A DNA stretch of 64,000 nt from Haloarcula sp. H-GB4 (lineage in GTDB: Archaea; Halobacteriota; Halobacteria; Halobacteriales; Haloarculaceae). The stretch covers positions 558,001 to 622,000 of the forward strand of contig NZ_JAVDDX010000001.1 in assembly GCF_030848575.1 (NCBI RefSeq), given 5' to 3'. How positions within the stretch are numbered: position 1 is the first letter of the stretch; every line of letters starts with the position of its first letter. The notes beneath the pieces were generated by a model that saw only the letters and a program-made list of their open reading frames with translations, ran no database searches and was not told the DNA's origin. Positions 1 through 8,741 of this stretch are shown piece by piece. Made by a program: the position numbers and the translations under genes.

Positions 1-1
1 C

Positions 2-265
2 ACCCGCGACGCATTCGAATACACCGGCGACGACATTGACGCCGTCCGCGAGGAGGGCGTCGACGTGATTCACTGGGCACCGGCTGATGGGCCAAAGTTC
101 CGCTTGCGCACGATGGACGGCGACGTGTCTGGCGTGGCGGAATCTGGACTACTCGATTACGACGCCGACAAAGTCGTTCAGTTCGAGCGTATCGGGTTCG
201 CCCGACTCGACGAGATCGCGGACGACTCAGACGCGGAGTCTGTCGCGTACTTCACACATCCCTGA
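2..265 (+). CDS. gltX: Glutamate--tRNA ligase, C-terminal end (partial)
   Basis: The window opens inside an open frame whose last 87 residues read through to TGA at 263-265. The text (VIHWAP, RLRTMDGD, VSGVAESGLLDYDADKVVQFERIGFARLD, split here for brevity) is the C-terminal beta-barrel anticodon-binding part of archaeal class I glutamyl-tRNA synthetase, which charges tRNA-Glu and, in archaea, also tRNA-Gln for later amidation. The catalytic domain lies outside the window, so its motifs cannot be checked. The gene runs in the same direction as the next two genes but is 150 nt from them, so it is probably a separate unit. Confidence 0.85.
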   Translation, partial: TRDAFEYTGDDIDAVREEGVDVIHWAPADGPKFRLRTMDGDVSGVAESGLLDYDADKVVQFERIGFARLDEIADDSDAESVAYFTHP

Positions 266-417
266 CACGGGCGAACCGCTGGCTCTGCTGGCCTAATACC
301 GCTTTCTGTACCGCAACGACTCGCTTACGTTCTATCTGTCGTATGGCATCAGTTAACATGATTGGGGATTTTTTACGAACCACAACAATAGTGTCAAATA
401 GATGGGGGTGATGGCCA

Positions 418-624
418 ATGGCACTGCCAACAACCACACCGAGTTCATCGATGCGCGGTCTCGACCTCTCGTCCCGCTTGTTCGAAACCGGTAGTGACGA
501 CTACGAACTGTACGAGGAAGACGAGGGAATCGCTGCGAACTACATGAACGGTATCCTCGAAGTGCGCCTACCCGTTGAGACGGGCGCGACAGCCCGTGGC
601 AAGCAGATCGAGGTCGAAGGCTGA
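418..624 (+). CDS. Small heat-shock protein Hsp20-like, apparently internally deleted
   Basis: A 68-residue frame. The N-terminus (SSRLFETGSDDYELYEEDEG) and the C-terminus (YMNGILEVRLPV, then TGATARGKQIEVEG) both match ends of haloarchaeal Hsp20 chaperones of about 110-140 residues, but the alpha-crystallin core strands that should lie between them are absent. After EEDEG the text jumps directly to IAANYMNG. I infer an in-frame internal deletion that leaves a mini-protein with only the last core strand and tail. A Shine-Dalgarno-like GGTGAT (408-413) precedes the ATG, and a T-rich TATA candidate sits near 369-375. Whether it still binds clients is doubtful; it could also be a pseudogene remnant. 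Confidence 0.6.
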   Translation: MALPTTTPSSSMRGLDLSSRLFETGSDDYELYEEDEGIAANYMNGILEVRLPVETGATARGKQIEVEG

Positions 625-780
625 CCGTCGGGCCACAGACGCACCGCCCGAGAGCCGACCTTTTTCACTTCGTTCGGAGGGAGGCAACTGACGATCAAGC
701 CAGTCCCAACAGACCACGGTGGGATAGCGATGCCGACGCGTCGTTCAACTCCGGGACCGAGAGCTGATAGCGTCGGGCTT

Positions 781-1764
781 ATGTCCGCGACGGCCCGACC
801 AATGCCCGTGACAGAACGCGCCCCGGAGTCAGTGACAGTGCAGCGCGACATTCCGTTCCATGAGGCGGGTGGCGAGACGCTGACGCTCGACCTGTACGAC
901 GCAACGGCGGCCAGCGGCCCGAAGCCGGTTGCCGTGCTCGTCCGAGGTGGCGCGTTCACGTCTGGCGACAAGGGCGAGTTCGCCCGGCACGCGCTTGATC
1001 TCGCCGCGGACGGCTTTCTGGTCATCGAGCCGCAGTATCGGCTCGCACCGGAATGGACGTTCCCAGCGGCGCTGATCGACGTGAAGGCCGCTATCGAGTG
1101 GGCACGGACGGAGGGAGAGAGCTACGGCGCGGACACCGACCGAGTTGTCGGCATCGGCCACTCCGCGGGCGCAAACCTCGTTGTTCTGGCCGCGCTGACG
1201 GCAGATGAGCCCGGATTCGAACCCGAACTGTACCCCGGTTCGTCCTCGGCACTGTCAGTCGTCGTCGGCTATGCTGGCGTCTACGACTTCCACGCGCTCG
1301 ACACTGCCACTGACGTCCCAGCGGGTGAGGGCCATCGAGCGTATCTCGGCGGCGGGCCCGACGGTGAACCCGCAGCCTACGACCTCGCCTCGCCGGTCGC
1401 ACAGGTGGATATCGACGCCCCGCCGACGCTGCTGCTCCATGGGACCCACGACGACGTCGTGCCGCCGGCACAGTCCGAATTGCTGGCTGATGCCCTCGGT
1501 CCCATGACCGATGTGGTCCACGAGACGGTGCCGTCGGACCACGGGTTCCCGTTCCACGGCGCTCACTACGACGACGTGTACGAACGGACCGTCGAGTTCA
1601 TTCGGCGAATCGGAACCGACAGTCCGGGCACTGACGGCCCAGGGGGCACAGGCGAGGACACCGGCTTGCCCGACAGCAATCTGCCAGGATCGACCGACCG
1701 CATTGACGACCTCGGGTCGGGGGATATTCGCGGCTCGGATCGCCGCAACGGCCCCGGATTCTGA
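781..1764 (+). CDS. Alpha/beta-hydrolase fold esterase (acetyl-esterase/lipase type)
   Basis: Predicted cytoplasmic serine hydrolase. The nucleophile elbow is GHSAG, the acid is likely in LLHGTHDDVVP and the catalytic His in SDHGFPFHG. The oxyanion-hole motif, usually HGGG(F/W), reads RGGAF, an unusual His-to-Arg change. The fold occupies roughly the first 280 residues; about 50 Gly/Asp/Pro-rich residues follow and look disordered. Start is uncertain: ATG codons exist at 730, 781 and 802. A TATA-like CTTATG at 779-784 favours 802, while 730 would add 17 residues. Substrate is unknown; carboxyl-ester or acetyl-ester cleavage is the family activity. Confidence 0.75.
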   Translation: MSATARPMPVTERAPESVTVQRDIPFHEAGGETLTLDLYDATAASGPKPVAVLVRGGAFTSGDKGEFARHALDLAADGFLVIEPQYRLAPEWTFPAALIDVKAAIEWARTEGESYGADTDRVVGIGHSAGANLVVLAALTADEPGFEPELYPGSSSALSVVVGYAGVYDFHALDTATDVPAGEGHRAYLGGGPDGEPAAYDLASPVAQVDIDAPPTLLLHGTHDDVVPPAQSELLADALGPMTDVVHETVPSDHGFPFHGAHYDDVYERTVEFIRRIGTDSPGTDGPGGTGEDTGLPDSNLPGSTDRIDDLGSGDIRGSDRRNGPGF

Positions 1765-1780
1765 CGGGGCAGGTCGAAAA

Positions 1781-1788
1781 GTTAAGTA
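1781..1788 (+). promoter_or_regulatory. TATA box and upstream BRE-like A-run for ferredoxin gene
   Basis: TTAAGTA lies about 30 nt before the ATG at 1815 and is preceded by a purine-rich CGAAAA, the arrangement of a haloarchaeal box A with BRE and leaderless transcription. Position only; the transcription start is inferred. Confidence 0.5.
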
Positions 1789-1802
1789 GCTCCCAAAAGT
1801 GA

Positions 1803-2144
<342 letters not shown>

Positions 2145-2300
2145 AGCTACCAAACTCCTGTTTTCGCGGGATTGCAGTATTCTACACCTCGAATACATAC
2201 GACCTGTAGCTATCGGCCCGTCGACATACTGCGCATTGCCCGGACTCTACCTCCCCTGAGATGGAGCCGCCGACCTGTCACTCGGATTTGTAAACATACA

Positions 2301-2333
2301 TTTATTATAGATTCTTGTGTGAGATACACTCAC
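2301..2333 (+). promoter_or_regulatory. etfB promoter with inverted repeat at the start site
   Basis: An AT-rich TTTATTATA (2301-2309) lies 40-48 nt before the etfB ATG (2349), predicting a start of transcription near 2331. The inverted repeat GTGAG-ATACA-CTCAC (2319-2333) overlaps that predicted start and could be an operator for a dimeric regulator. TATA assignment is good; the operator role is inference. Confidence 0.5.
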
Positions 2334-2348
2334 GAGGGTCATGGTACC

Positions 2349-3203
2349 ATGCACACAGTTGTTATGACAAAGGGCGTTCCGGACTTCCGTGAGGGACAGG
2401 TATCGTTCGACGAGGAGGGCCATCTCGAACGGGGAAAGACACCGACGGTGATGAACCCCAACGACAAGCACGCACTCCGTGCGGCGTTCCAGACGAAAGT
2501 CCGCAACGGCGGCCACGTCTCGCTGATGAGCATGGGGCCGCCGGGATACAAAGAGGTCCTGCAAGAAGGAATGCGGGACGTGTACGCAGACGACCTATAC
2601 CTCCTCTCGGACCGCGAGATGGGGGCCGCGGACACCTGGGCGACTGCAATGACTGTCGCCACCGGCCTCCAGAATCTCGATGAGCAGCCCGATCTGGTGT
2701 TTGCTGGATTCAAGACGGCCGACGGCGAAACGGGCCACACCGGCCCACAGACCTGCTGGTGTCTGGACTGGCCGATAATCACCCACGTTCTCTCGCTCGA
2801 TATCGACGAGGATGCTGGCACCGTCCGGGCGAAGCGGCTGGTCGACGGCGACATCTCCGAGATTGAAACGGTCGAAGCGCCAATGCCGTGTTTCATTGTC
2901 GCCGACCCCGAGTTCGAACCGACCTATCGGAAGGCGAGCCACCGACTGAAACACAAGGACCTCCGTGAAGAGACTCAGGAGCGGGCCACGGGGTACGAAG
3001 AGTACCTCACGGTCTGGGACCACGAGGATCTCAACCTCGACCCGGACTACATCGGTCTCGACGGGTCGCCGACCATCGTCTCCGGCGTCGACCCGATTCC
3101 AAAGGCTCCCTCGGAGCGAGAGGCGACGGTTATCGAAGCCGACGAACGCGAGGCACTGGAACCGGTACTGGACGAACTCACGCCGTACGCGGCGGGTGAC
3201 TAA
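2349..3203 (+). CDS. etfB: Electron transfer flavoprotein beta subunit (FixA type)
   Basis: A 284-residue EtfB/FixA. The N-terminus MHTVVMTKGVPDF and the segments NPNDKHALRAAF, MGPPGYKEVL and AMTVATGLQN are those of the ETF beta fold, which binds AMP and pairs with EtfA to hold the FAD. The frame is open upstream to 2172, but ETF beta proteins begin at a short beta strand, so the ATG at 2349 is chosen; 2364 is an alternative. It is followed after only 2 nt by etfA and then an overlapping fixC, a three-gene operon passing electrons from dehydrogenases to quinone. The promoter is at 2301-2309. Confidence 0.9.
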   Translation: MHTVVMTKGVPDFREGQVSFDEEGHLERGKTPTVMNPNDKHALRAAFQTKVRNGGHVSLMSMGPPGYKEVLQEGMRDVYADDLYLLSDREMGAADTWATAMTVATGLQNLDEQPDLVFAGFKTADGETGHTGPQTCWCLDWPIITHVLSLDIDEDAGTVRAKRLVDGDISEIETVEAPMPCFIVADPEFEPTYRKASHRLKHKDLREETQERATGYEEYLTVWDHEDLNLDPDYIGLDGSPTIVSGVDPIPKAPSEREATVIEADEREALEPVLDELTPYAAGD

Positions 3204-3205
3204 CC

Positions 3206-4870
3206 ATGCCTGATATCGACCCCACAGAACACGAAATCGCCGAGCTCGGGCCGAAACTCAAAGATGTCGATGATGCCGACGAACTGCGGGCGATGCTGGC
3301 GCTGGAGGAAGATGGTGAGGACCGAATGCCCGTCAAGACGCTCATCGAGGACCGTATCGAGAAGGTCGAAAGCGACGACGACGGCGAGACCGACCCGGAA
3401 AGCGTCGACCTCTCCGACCTCACCGTCGCTGACGTGGCGAACATGGTCAGGGACGTCGATGACGCCGATGTGCTCCGGGACCTGATCGAACGCGAGAAAG
3501 CAGGCCAGGACCGGAAGACAGCGAAATCCCAGATAGAGAGTCGAATCGAATCGGTCGAGGGAACCGAGGAGGCCGAAGGCGAGGAGGTGACAGAGGTCGA
3601 GTACGTCCCACCGGAGGAGAAGTACCCCGAACTCGACCACCCGACCAACGACAAGCAGTGGGTTGAGGGCACAGTCGGCGCAGAGTACCGCGATATGTGG
3701 GTGTACTGCGAGACGCAGGCCGGCGACTTGGTGGACGTTTCGAAGGAGATGCTCGGGAAGGCTCGCGAACTGATGGACGACTACAACGCAGCGTACGACG
3801 AGGAGGAGCGTGTCGTCGCCGTGCTCATCGGGGCCGACGCCAGCGACCACATCGACGATGTCATCGCCTGCGGCGCGGATCTCGTCGTCTATCACGAGGA
3901 CGACCGCCTCGAGCGCTTCCGCCATCAGCCCTACACCGAAATCATCTGTGACATGGCTCGTGCCGGTGGCGACCTCGCTACCGAGGGGCGAGAGGAAATC
4001 GAATGGAAGGACTACCACGAACCGCGGTATGCCGTCTTCCCGGCGACGAACAACGGTCGGGACCTCTCGGCGCTCGTTCAGGGTGAACTCGACTCCGGAT
4101 TAGCGTCGGACTGTTCGGGGTTGTACATCGAGAGCGCGATGATCTCAAACCCCGCGAAGGTCGGCACCGCCGGCGACAAGAAGGAGTTCGAACGGGTGCT
4201 ACATATGAAGCGCCCGGACTTCTCCGGGTTCGAGTACTCGACGATTCTCTGCATCGACAAACCCCACCGGGATTTCCACCCACAAGGGGCGTCGGTGATT
4301 CCGGGGAGCTTCGAGATGCCTGACCCCGACTACGAGCGCGACGGCGAGGTCATCGACTACGAGATGGACCTCGATGACAACTGGTTCACAGTCGAAGTCG
4401 AGGAGTACGATCGCCTCTCCGGCGGCGTCGACCTCACCGGCAACGACGTTATCGTCGCCGTGGGTCGCGGTATCGGTGACGATCCGACGCGGGGCATCGA
4501 GCAGGCACTGGACCTCGTTGACGCCTTCGAGGACGCCGACCTTGGGCTCTCGCGTGGCGTCATCACTTCGTCGTACTCCTTCGACGGCCACGTCGAGCAG
4601 TACGTCACCGAGGAGCGCCAGATCGGCGAGTCCGGGCAGGAGGTCGAACCGGACGTGTACATCGCGGCGGGCATCTCCGGCGCGATACAGCACAAGGTCG
4701 GCTGCGACGAGTCCGACACGATCATCGCAATCAACACTGACCCGGACGCCGATATCCGCGACTTCTCGGACTATCTCATCGAGGGCGACTTATTCGAGGT
4801 GTTGCCGCAGTTGACCGAGGCGGTCGAGGCCGGTGAACTGGGTGCGATGATGGAGGCCAGCGATGACTGA
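3206..4870 (+). CDS. etfA: Electron transfer flavoprotein alpha subunit with duplicated acidic N-terminal extension
   Basis: A 554-residue EtfA, far longer than the usual 310-330. Residues from about 155 on form the ETF alpha fold; the C-terminal FAD domain is clear (AVGRGIG, GAIQHKVGC, IAINTDPDADI). The first 150 residues are extra and contain two similar modules, about residues 11-55 and 74-118, each with the pattern (L/V)(K/R)DVDDAD(E/V)LR...(G)(E/Q)DR...K..IE(D/S)RIE.VE, joined by acidic linkers. They look helical and may be a docking element; function unknown. It shares the operon with etfB (2 nt upstream) and fixC (8 nt overlap). Confidence 0.9.
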   Translation: MPDIDPTEHEIAELGPKLKDVDDADELRAMLALEEDGEDRMPVKTLIEDRIEKVESDDDGETDPESVDLSDLTVADVANMVRDVDDADVLRDLIEREKAGQDRKTAKSQIESRIESVEGTEEAEGEEVTEVEYVPPEEKYPELDHPTNDKQWVEGTVGAEYRDMWVYCETQAGDLVDVSKEMLGKARELMDDYNAAYDEEERVVAVLIGADASDHIDDVIACGADLVVYHEDDRLERFRHQPYTEIICDMARAGGDLATEGREEIEWKDYHEPRYAVFPATNNGRDLSALVQGELDSGLASDCSGLYIESAMISNPAKVGTAGDKKEFERVLHMKRPDFSGFEYSTILCIDKPHRDFHPQGASVIPGSFEMPDPDYERDGEVIDYEMDLDDNWFTVEVEEYDRLSGGVDLTGNDVIVAVGRGIGDDPTRGIEQALDLVDAFEDADLGLSRGVITSSYSFDGHVEQYVTEERQIGESGQEVEPDVYIAAGISGAIQHKVGCDESDTIIAINTDPDADIRDFSDYLIEGDLFEVLPQLTEAVEAGELGAMMEASDD

Positions 4871-6524
4871 CGCCGTTGAGGAGTACGAGGCCGTCGTCGT
4901 TGGCTGTGGTCCGGGCGGGGCCGCCGCGGCGGCGACACTCGCGCGGAACGACGTCGAGACGCTCGTCCTCGAACGCGGCGTCGATGCCGGCTCGAAGAAC
5001 GTCTCTGGCGGGCTCATATACGCCGAAGAATCGGCCCCATACACTATCGACGGGCTGTTCCCGGACTTCCGCGAGGAGGCGACCGAGCGGCCGGTGACAG
5101 AGAATATGATTCACAACATCGCCGGCGACAAGGTGAAATCCTTCGACATCGGCGACCTGCACCACCACGACACGGCGTGGGCCGACGCAGTGCTCCGTCG
5201 GAAGATGGACTCGTGGCTCGCCCAGCAGGTCCACGAGCGCACCCGCGAGACCGGCGGCGGATTGCTGACCGAGGTCCATGTCACCGGCTTGCTCCGCGAA
5301 CGGGGCGAAATCGTCGGCGTGACGACCGAGGAGCTAGACCCCATCAAAGCCGACATCGTCGTGGCGGCCGACGGCGTCAACTCCGAACTCGCCCGGGACG
5401 CCGGGCTGATGGACTGGGACGAGCCCGAGGAATGGTTCCAGGGCGTCAAAGCGGTCGTCGACATGGAGCCGGAGGTCATCAACGACCGCTTCGACGTGGC
5501 TCCCGATGACGGCGCGGCCCACCTGTTCTCCGGCGACCTGTTCGACGGCGTCCGCGGCGGTGGCTTCCTCTACACCAACGAGTCCTCGCTGTCTATCGGC
5601 ACTGTGTTCCACCTCGATTCTATCGCCGAGGAGCGGGCGGAGCCCCACGAACTGCTCGACAGCCTGCTCACGCATCCGCTCATGGCCCAGTGGCTCGGTG
5701 ACGAATACGACGAGCGCGAGTACAGCGCGAAACTTGTCCCGGACTCGAAGAAAGCGGCCCATCCCTCGCCACACAAGGACCGGCTCGTGCTGGTCGGCGA
5801 CGCCGCCGGCCAGATGCAGGCCCAGGGCCCCATTATCAAGGGGATGAACCATGCGGTCACTGCCGGGGCGCTGGCCGCCGAGGCCTTCGCCGACGCGAGG
5901 GCACGAGACGATCCGTCTCAGGCCGGCGACCTGTACGAGAAGAAACTCCACGACGAGGGCGTGATGGACAAGCTCCGGCCGACCGGGTACAGGGTGTTCG
6001 GGCAGCTCGGCGAACTCGGCCCCGTCGACGACTTCTCGAACGCTATCGCCGACTCCGCCGTCGGCCGGTTCGGGGTCCGCGCGGCAGCCGGACTGCTTGA
6101 ACGGGCCTACTCGTCGCCGCGCATGGTGTCGATGATTCCTGACACTAAACTTCCCTACGTGACGCTACCGACTGTCATTGCCGAGGAGCTCGGCGAGCCG
6201 GTAACCGATGAGAACACCGTCTCACCACCTGACCTGGGTGACCGCATCGGCGACTTGACCTACGACGTAGACGACCCGCACATCGAACTGGTCGACAAGT
6301 CATTCGAAGCCTCGGGCACCGCCGTGACGGCCTGCCCGGTCAGCGCCGAGGACTTCGGCGGCGGCTGTTACCGCGACGAGATGGTCCAGACCAACGGAAG
6401 CGAGGAACACCTCGTGAGCCTCGACACCCAGCCCTGCGTCGAGTGTGGTACCTGCGCCATCGTCGCCGACACCGAGTGGGAACACCCTGCCGGCGGGAAA
6501 GGCGTGGAGTTCAACCAGGGGTGA
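4863..6524 (+). CDS. fixC: ETF:quinone oxidoreductase, FixC-FixX fusion
   Basis: A 553-residue flavoprotein that oxidises ETF and reduces membrane quinone. An N-terminal dinucleotide-binding motif GCGPGGAAAA (about residue 14) binds FAD; VLVGDAAGQMQ is the second FAD motif. The last 80 residues carry a FixX-like ferredoxin segment with four cysteines (ACPVSAEDF, then CVECGTC) and the closing W..P.GGKGV.F..G pattern. In many bacteria FixX is a separate protein, so this is a fusion. The start overlaps the end of etfA by 8 nt, implying translational coupling. Confidence 0.9.
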   Translation: MTDAVEEYEAVVVGCGPGGAAAAATLARNDVETLVLERGVDAGSKNVSGGLIYAEESAPYTIDGLFPDFREEATERPVTENMIHNIAGDKVKSFDIGDLHHHDTAWADAVLRRKMDSWLAQQVHERTRETGGGLLTEVHVTGLLRERGEIVGVTTEELDPIKADIVVAADGVNSELARDAGLMDWDEPEEWFQGVKAVVDMEPEVINDRFDVAPDDGAAHLFSGDLFDGVRGGGFLYTNESSLSIGTVFHLDSIAEERAEPHELLDSLLTHPLMAQWLGDEYDEREYSAKLVPDSKKAAHPSPHKDRLVLVGDAAGQMQAQGPIIKGMNHAVTAGALAAEAFADARARDDPSQAGDLYEKKLHDEGVMDKLRPTGYRVFGQLGELGPVDDFSNAIADSAVGRFGVRAAAGLLERAYSSPRMVSMIPDTKLPYVTLPTVIAEELGEPVTDENTVSPPDLGDRIGDLTYDVDDPHIELVDKSFEASGTAVTACPVSAEDFGGGCYRDEMVQTNGSEEHLVSLDTQPCVECGTCAIVADTEWEHPAGGKGVEFNQG

Positions 6525-6535
6525 CCCGGTCGGTG

Positions 6536-6895
6536 ATGAGCGGCCAGTACGACGACCGTGTTCGGGCGCTCGCGCGCCGGGCCGAACAGGTCCACGAGTC
6601 GCTGGACCCCGACCCGCCAGACGAGGAGCGCGCGATGGAAATCCTTCGGGACGGGTTCGGACCCACGGTAGCGCTATACTGTGAGGCCCGGACCGGCGGG
6701 TCGTGGGTCCGGTTCTCCGAAGCGGAATTCGAGCGGCTGGAACGGGCGATGAACGACTGGCTTGACTGCTACGCCGCCTGCTACGGCGTGGAGTTAGCCG
6801 GCACCTACAGCGTCAGAGCGGCCGCAGAACTGCTCGTCGATACCCATAACGCCCGTGACGTGGCAGTCCTTTTGACCGGTGTTCCGGAGCAGTAG
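6536..6895 (+). CDS. Conserved hypothetical protein at the end of the ETF operon
   Basis: A 119-residue soluble, acidic, helix-rich protein that I do not recognise. It begins 11 nt after the fixC stop, so it is probably co-transcribed with etfB-etfA-fixC. Two Cys close together (LDCYAACYG) stand out, but there is no metal motif. GTG at 6533 and upstream in-frame codons are alternative starts; ATG 6536 is chosen because the frame upstream overlaps FixC. A role linked to ETF is only suggested by position. Confidence 0.65.
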   Translation: MSGQYDDRVRALARRAEQVHESLDPDPPDEERAMEILRDGFGPTVALYCEARTGGSWVRFSEAEFERLERAMNDWLDCYAACYGVELAGTYSVRAAAELLVDTHNARDVAVLLTGVPEQ

Positions 6896-6963
6896 CTGCC
6901 GTTTACTGAGATATACATGGTTTTTGATAAAGGATTAAGTACTGTGTCGTGGTAGCAGATAAC

Positions 6964-7695
6964 ATGGAGTTAACAGAGCCACTGCATTTCGATCACGAGG
7001 ACCGACGGGACATCTACGAGTACGTCGAATCGCACGGGTCTGTGGAGCCGCGAGCCGCTCGCTCGGCGCTACAGATGGACCCGCGACCGTTCGGCCACCA
7101 CGTTGCGATACTCAAACGCGACGGCGTACTGGAGGAAATCGACGGTCAACTCCGCGTCGCCTACAACGATACCGTCGAGGAAGAGTTCGAAGCCGACGAC
7201 ATCGAGTTCACCATCCGTCAGGCGCGACAGGAGGACCTGACCGGTCTCGTTGGGGCCATCCGGGCCGCGATCGGCGGCGGTGAGTACGTCGATGCGGAGA
7301 CCGTCGCCGACGTAGTGGACAGCGAGGGCGTGTTGCTCCGGCACAACGAACTGGAGTCGCGCATCTTCTTCGTCGCCTGCATCAACGACGACGTGGTCGG
7401 ATGGGTCCATCTCAAACATCCCGAAGTTGAGAAGCTCAGCCACACGGCAGAGCTGACGCTTGGCGTCCTTGACCGGTATCGAGGCCACGGCATCGGCTCG
7501 CAGTTGCTTGCCCGGGGCACCGAGTGGGCGGCGTCGAACGGCTACGAGAAACTGTACAACTCTGTCCCATCGACGAACGAGGATGCGATCGAGTTCCTTG
7601 AAGGCCACGGGTGGGACACTGACGCCATCCGCGAGGACCACTACAAGTTCGGCGACGAGTACGCCGACGAGGTGATGATGGAGATCGACCTTTAA
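6964..7695 (+). CDS. GNAT N-acetyltransferase with N-terminal winged-helix domain
   Basis: A 243-residue protein in two parts. Residues about 1-70 (DRRDIYEYVESHGSV, then HHVAILKRDGVLEEI) look like a winged helix-turn-helix; residues about 75-243 are a GNAT fold with the acetyl-CoA motif A DRYRGHGIGSQLL and motif B FLEGHGW. Acetyl acceptor unknown; the HTH part may bind DNA or serve as a dimer scaffold. Promoter: the T/A-rich stretch at 6918-6940. The gene converges on the next one, their last 4 bases overlapping. GTG at 6949 would add five residues. Confidence 0.8.
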   Translation: MELTEPLHFDHEDRRDIYEYVESHGSVEPRAARSALQMDPRPFGHHVAILKRDGVLEEIDGQLRVAYNDTVEEEFEADDIEFTIRQARQEDLTGLVGAIRAAIGGGEYVDAETVADVVDSEGVLLRHNELESRIFFVACINDDVVGWVHLKHPEVEKLSHTAELTLGVLDRYRGHGIGSQLLARGTEWAASNGYEKLYNSVPSTNEDAIEFLEGHGWDTDAIREDHYKFGDEYADEVMMEIDL

Positions 7696-8666
7696 TTCGG
7701 CCCCAGCGCCCGAATCGTCATCCGAGCCAGCTCCCCGTCGACCTGCTGTGGCACAGTTAGCAAAAGCCGGTCGATGACATCCCTGTCCGCAATCTTATCC
7801 CGTTTCTCCCGCGCCTGTTCCGGCGTCCCAGCGATGCCGAGGTCGGCCGTCATTTCGTCGGTGACGAGCTCCGTCGCCTCGCCGCGGTCACCCGCCTGCC
7901 AGGCGTCGGCGATGCGCTCCGCCCGGTCCGGATACGTCTCCGCAACAGCCCGGCGGTACCCCTCGCCGCTGCCGACGTAGTAGGCGATGTGCTGTCGGAG
8001 CTCCTCGGTCGCCTGGTCGGGGTCCTCATGGACCACTGCCGGCACGTACGGCGCGACGGTGATGTCGTCCGGGTCGCGGTCAGCGTCGCGTGCTGTCTCC
8101 GCAATGTAATCGAACGCCGACTCCAGTTCGGAGAACGCAATCATGTGCGGCAGCCAGCCGTCGGCGAGTCTGGCGACAACACGCCTGTTCGCCGGCCCGA
8201 GCGCGGCGTGGTACACCGGTACGTCACGGTCTAGCGGCGGAACCCCCCTCACCGATACTACCTCGCCGTCGTAGGTCACTCGCTCGTCGCTCGTCATGAG
8301 CCGTTTGATGATATCGATTGTCTCGTGGGCGCGACGGACGGGGCGCTCGAACTCTGTGCTGTGCATGTTCTCGATGGACCGGGCTGTGCTCGTCCCCAGC
8401 CCCAGCACTGCTCGTCCGTCCGACACCCTGTCGAGGGTCGTCGCTGTCATCGCCAGCACGGCCGGTGACCGCGAGAAGACGTTGAGTATCGCGCTGCCAA
8501 TTTCGATATCGTCGGTCCGTGTCGCGATATCCGTGAGTTCGACGACGGAGCTAGCGCCCCACAGTTCGTTTAGCCAGACCGAATCGTAGCCGTGGTCTTC
8601 GGCTTCGACGGCCAGGTCGATTGTGCTGTGGTCATCAACGCGTGGCACGACGACTCCTAGATGCAT
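7692..8666 (-). CDS. Luciferase-like (LLM class) F420-dependent oxidoreductase
   Basis: A 324-residue TIM-barrel protein of the luciferase-like monooxygenase / methylene-tetrahydromethanopterin reductase superfamily. Typical segments are MHLGVVVPR, SVWLNELWG, GRAVLGLGTS and the barrel strand DGWLPHMIA. Haloarchaea have abundant coenzyme F420, so F420H2 or F420 is the likely cofactor; the substrate is unknown. Leaderless: TTTATTA (antisense of 8690-8698) is about 27 nt before the ATG. It is convergent with the upstream GNAT gene. Confidence 0.85.
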   Translation of the reverse strand: MHLGVVVPRVDDHSTIDLAVEAEDHGYDSVWLNELWGASSVVELTDIATRTDDIEIGSAILNVFSRSPAVLAMTATTLDRVSDGRAVLGLGTSTARSIENMHSTEFERPVRRAHETIDIIKRLMTSDERVTYDGEVVSVRGVPPLDRDVPVYHAALGPANRRVVARLADGWLPHMIAFSELESAFDYIAETARDADRDPDDITVAPYVPAVVHEDPDQATEELRQHIAYYVGSGEGYRRAVAETYPDRAERIADAWQAGDRGEATELVTDEMTADLGIAGTPEQAREKRDKIADRDVIDRLLLTVPQQVDGELARMTIRALGPN

Positions 8667-8741
8667 GCTGTGACCGACTGCTGGAAACCTAATAAAGAAT
8701 CGTGTTGGTTCTGTTCCACTACTTCACAGCTACCGCCGCGC

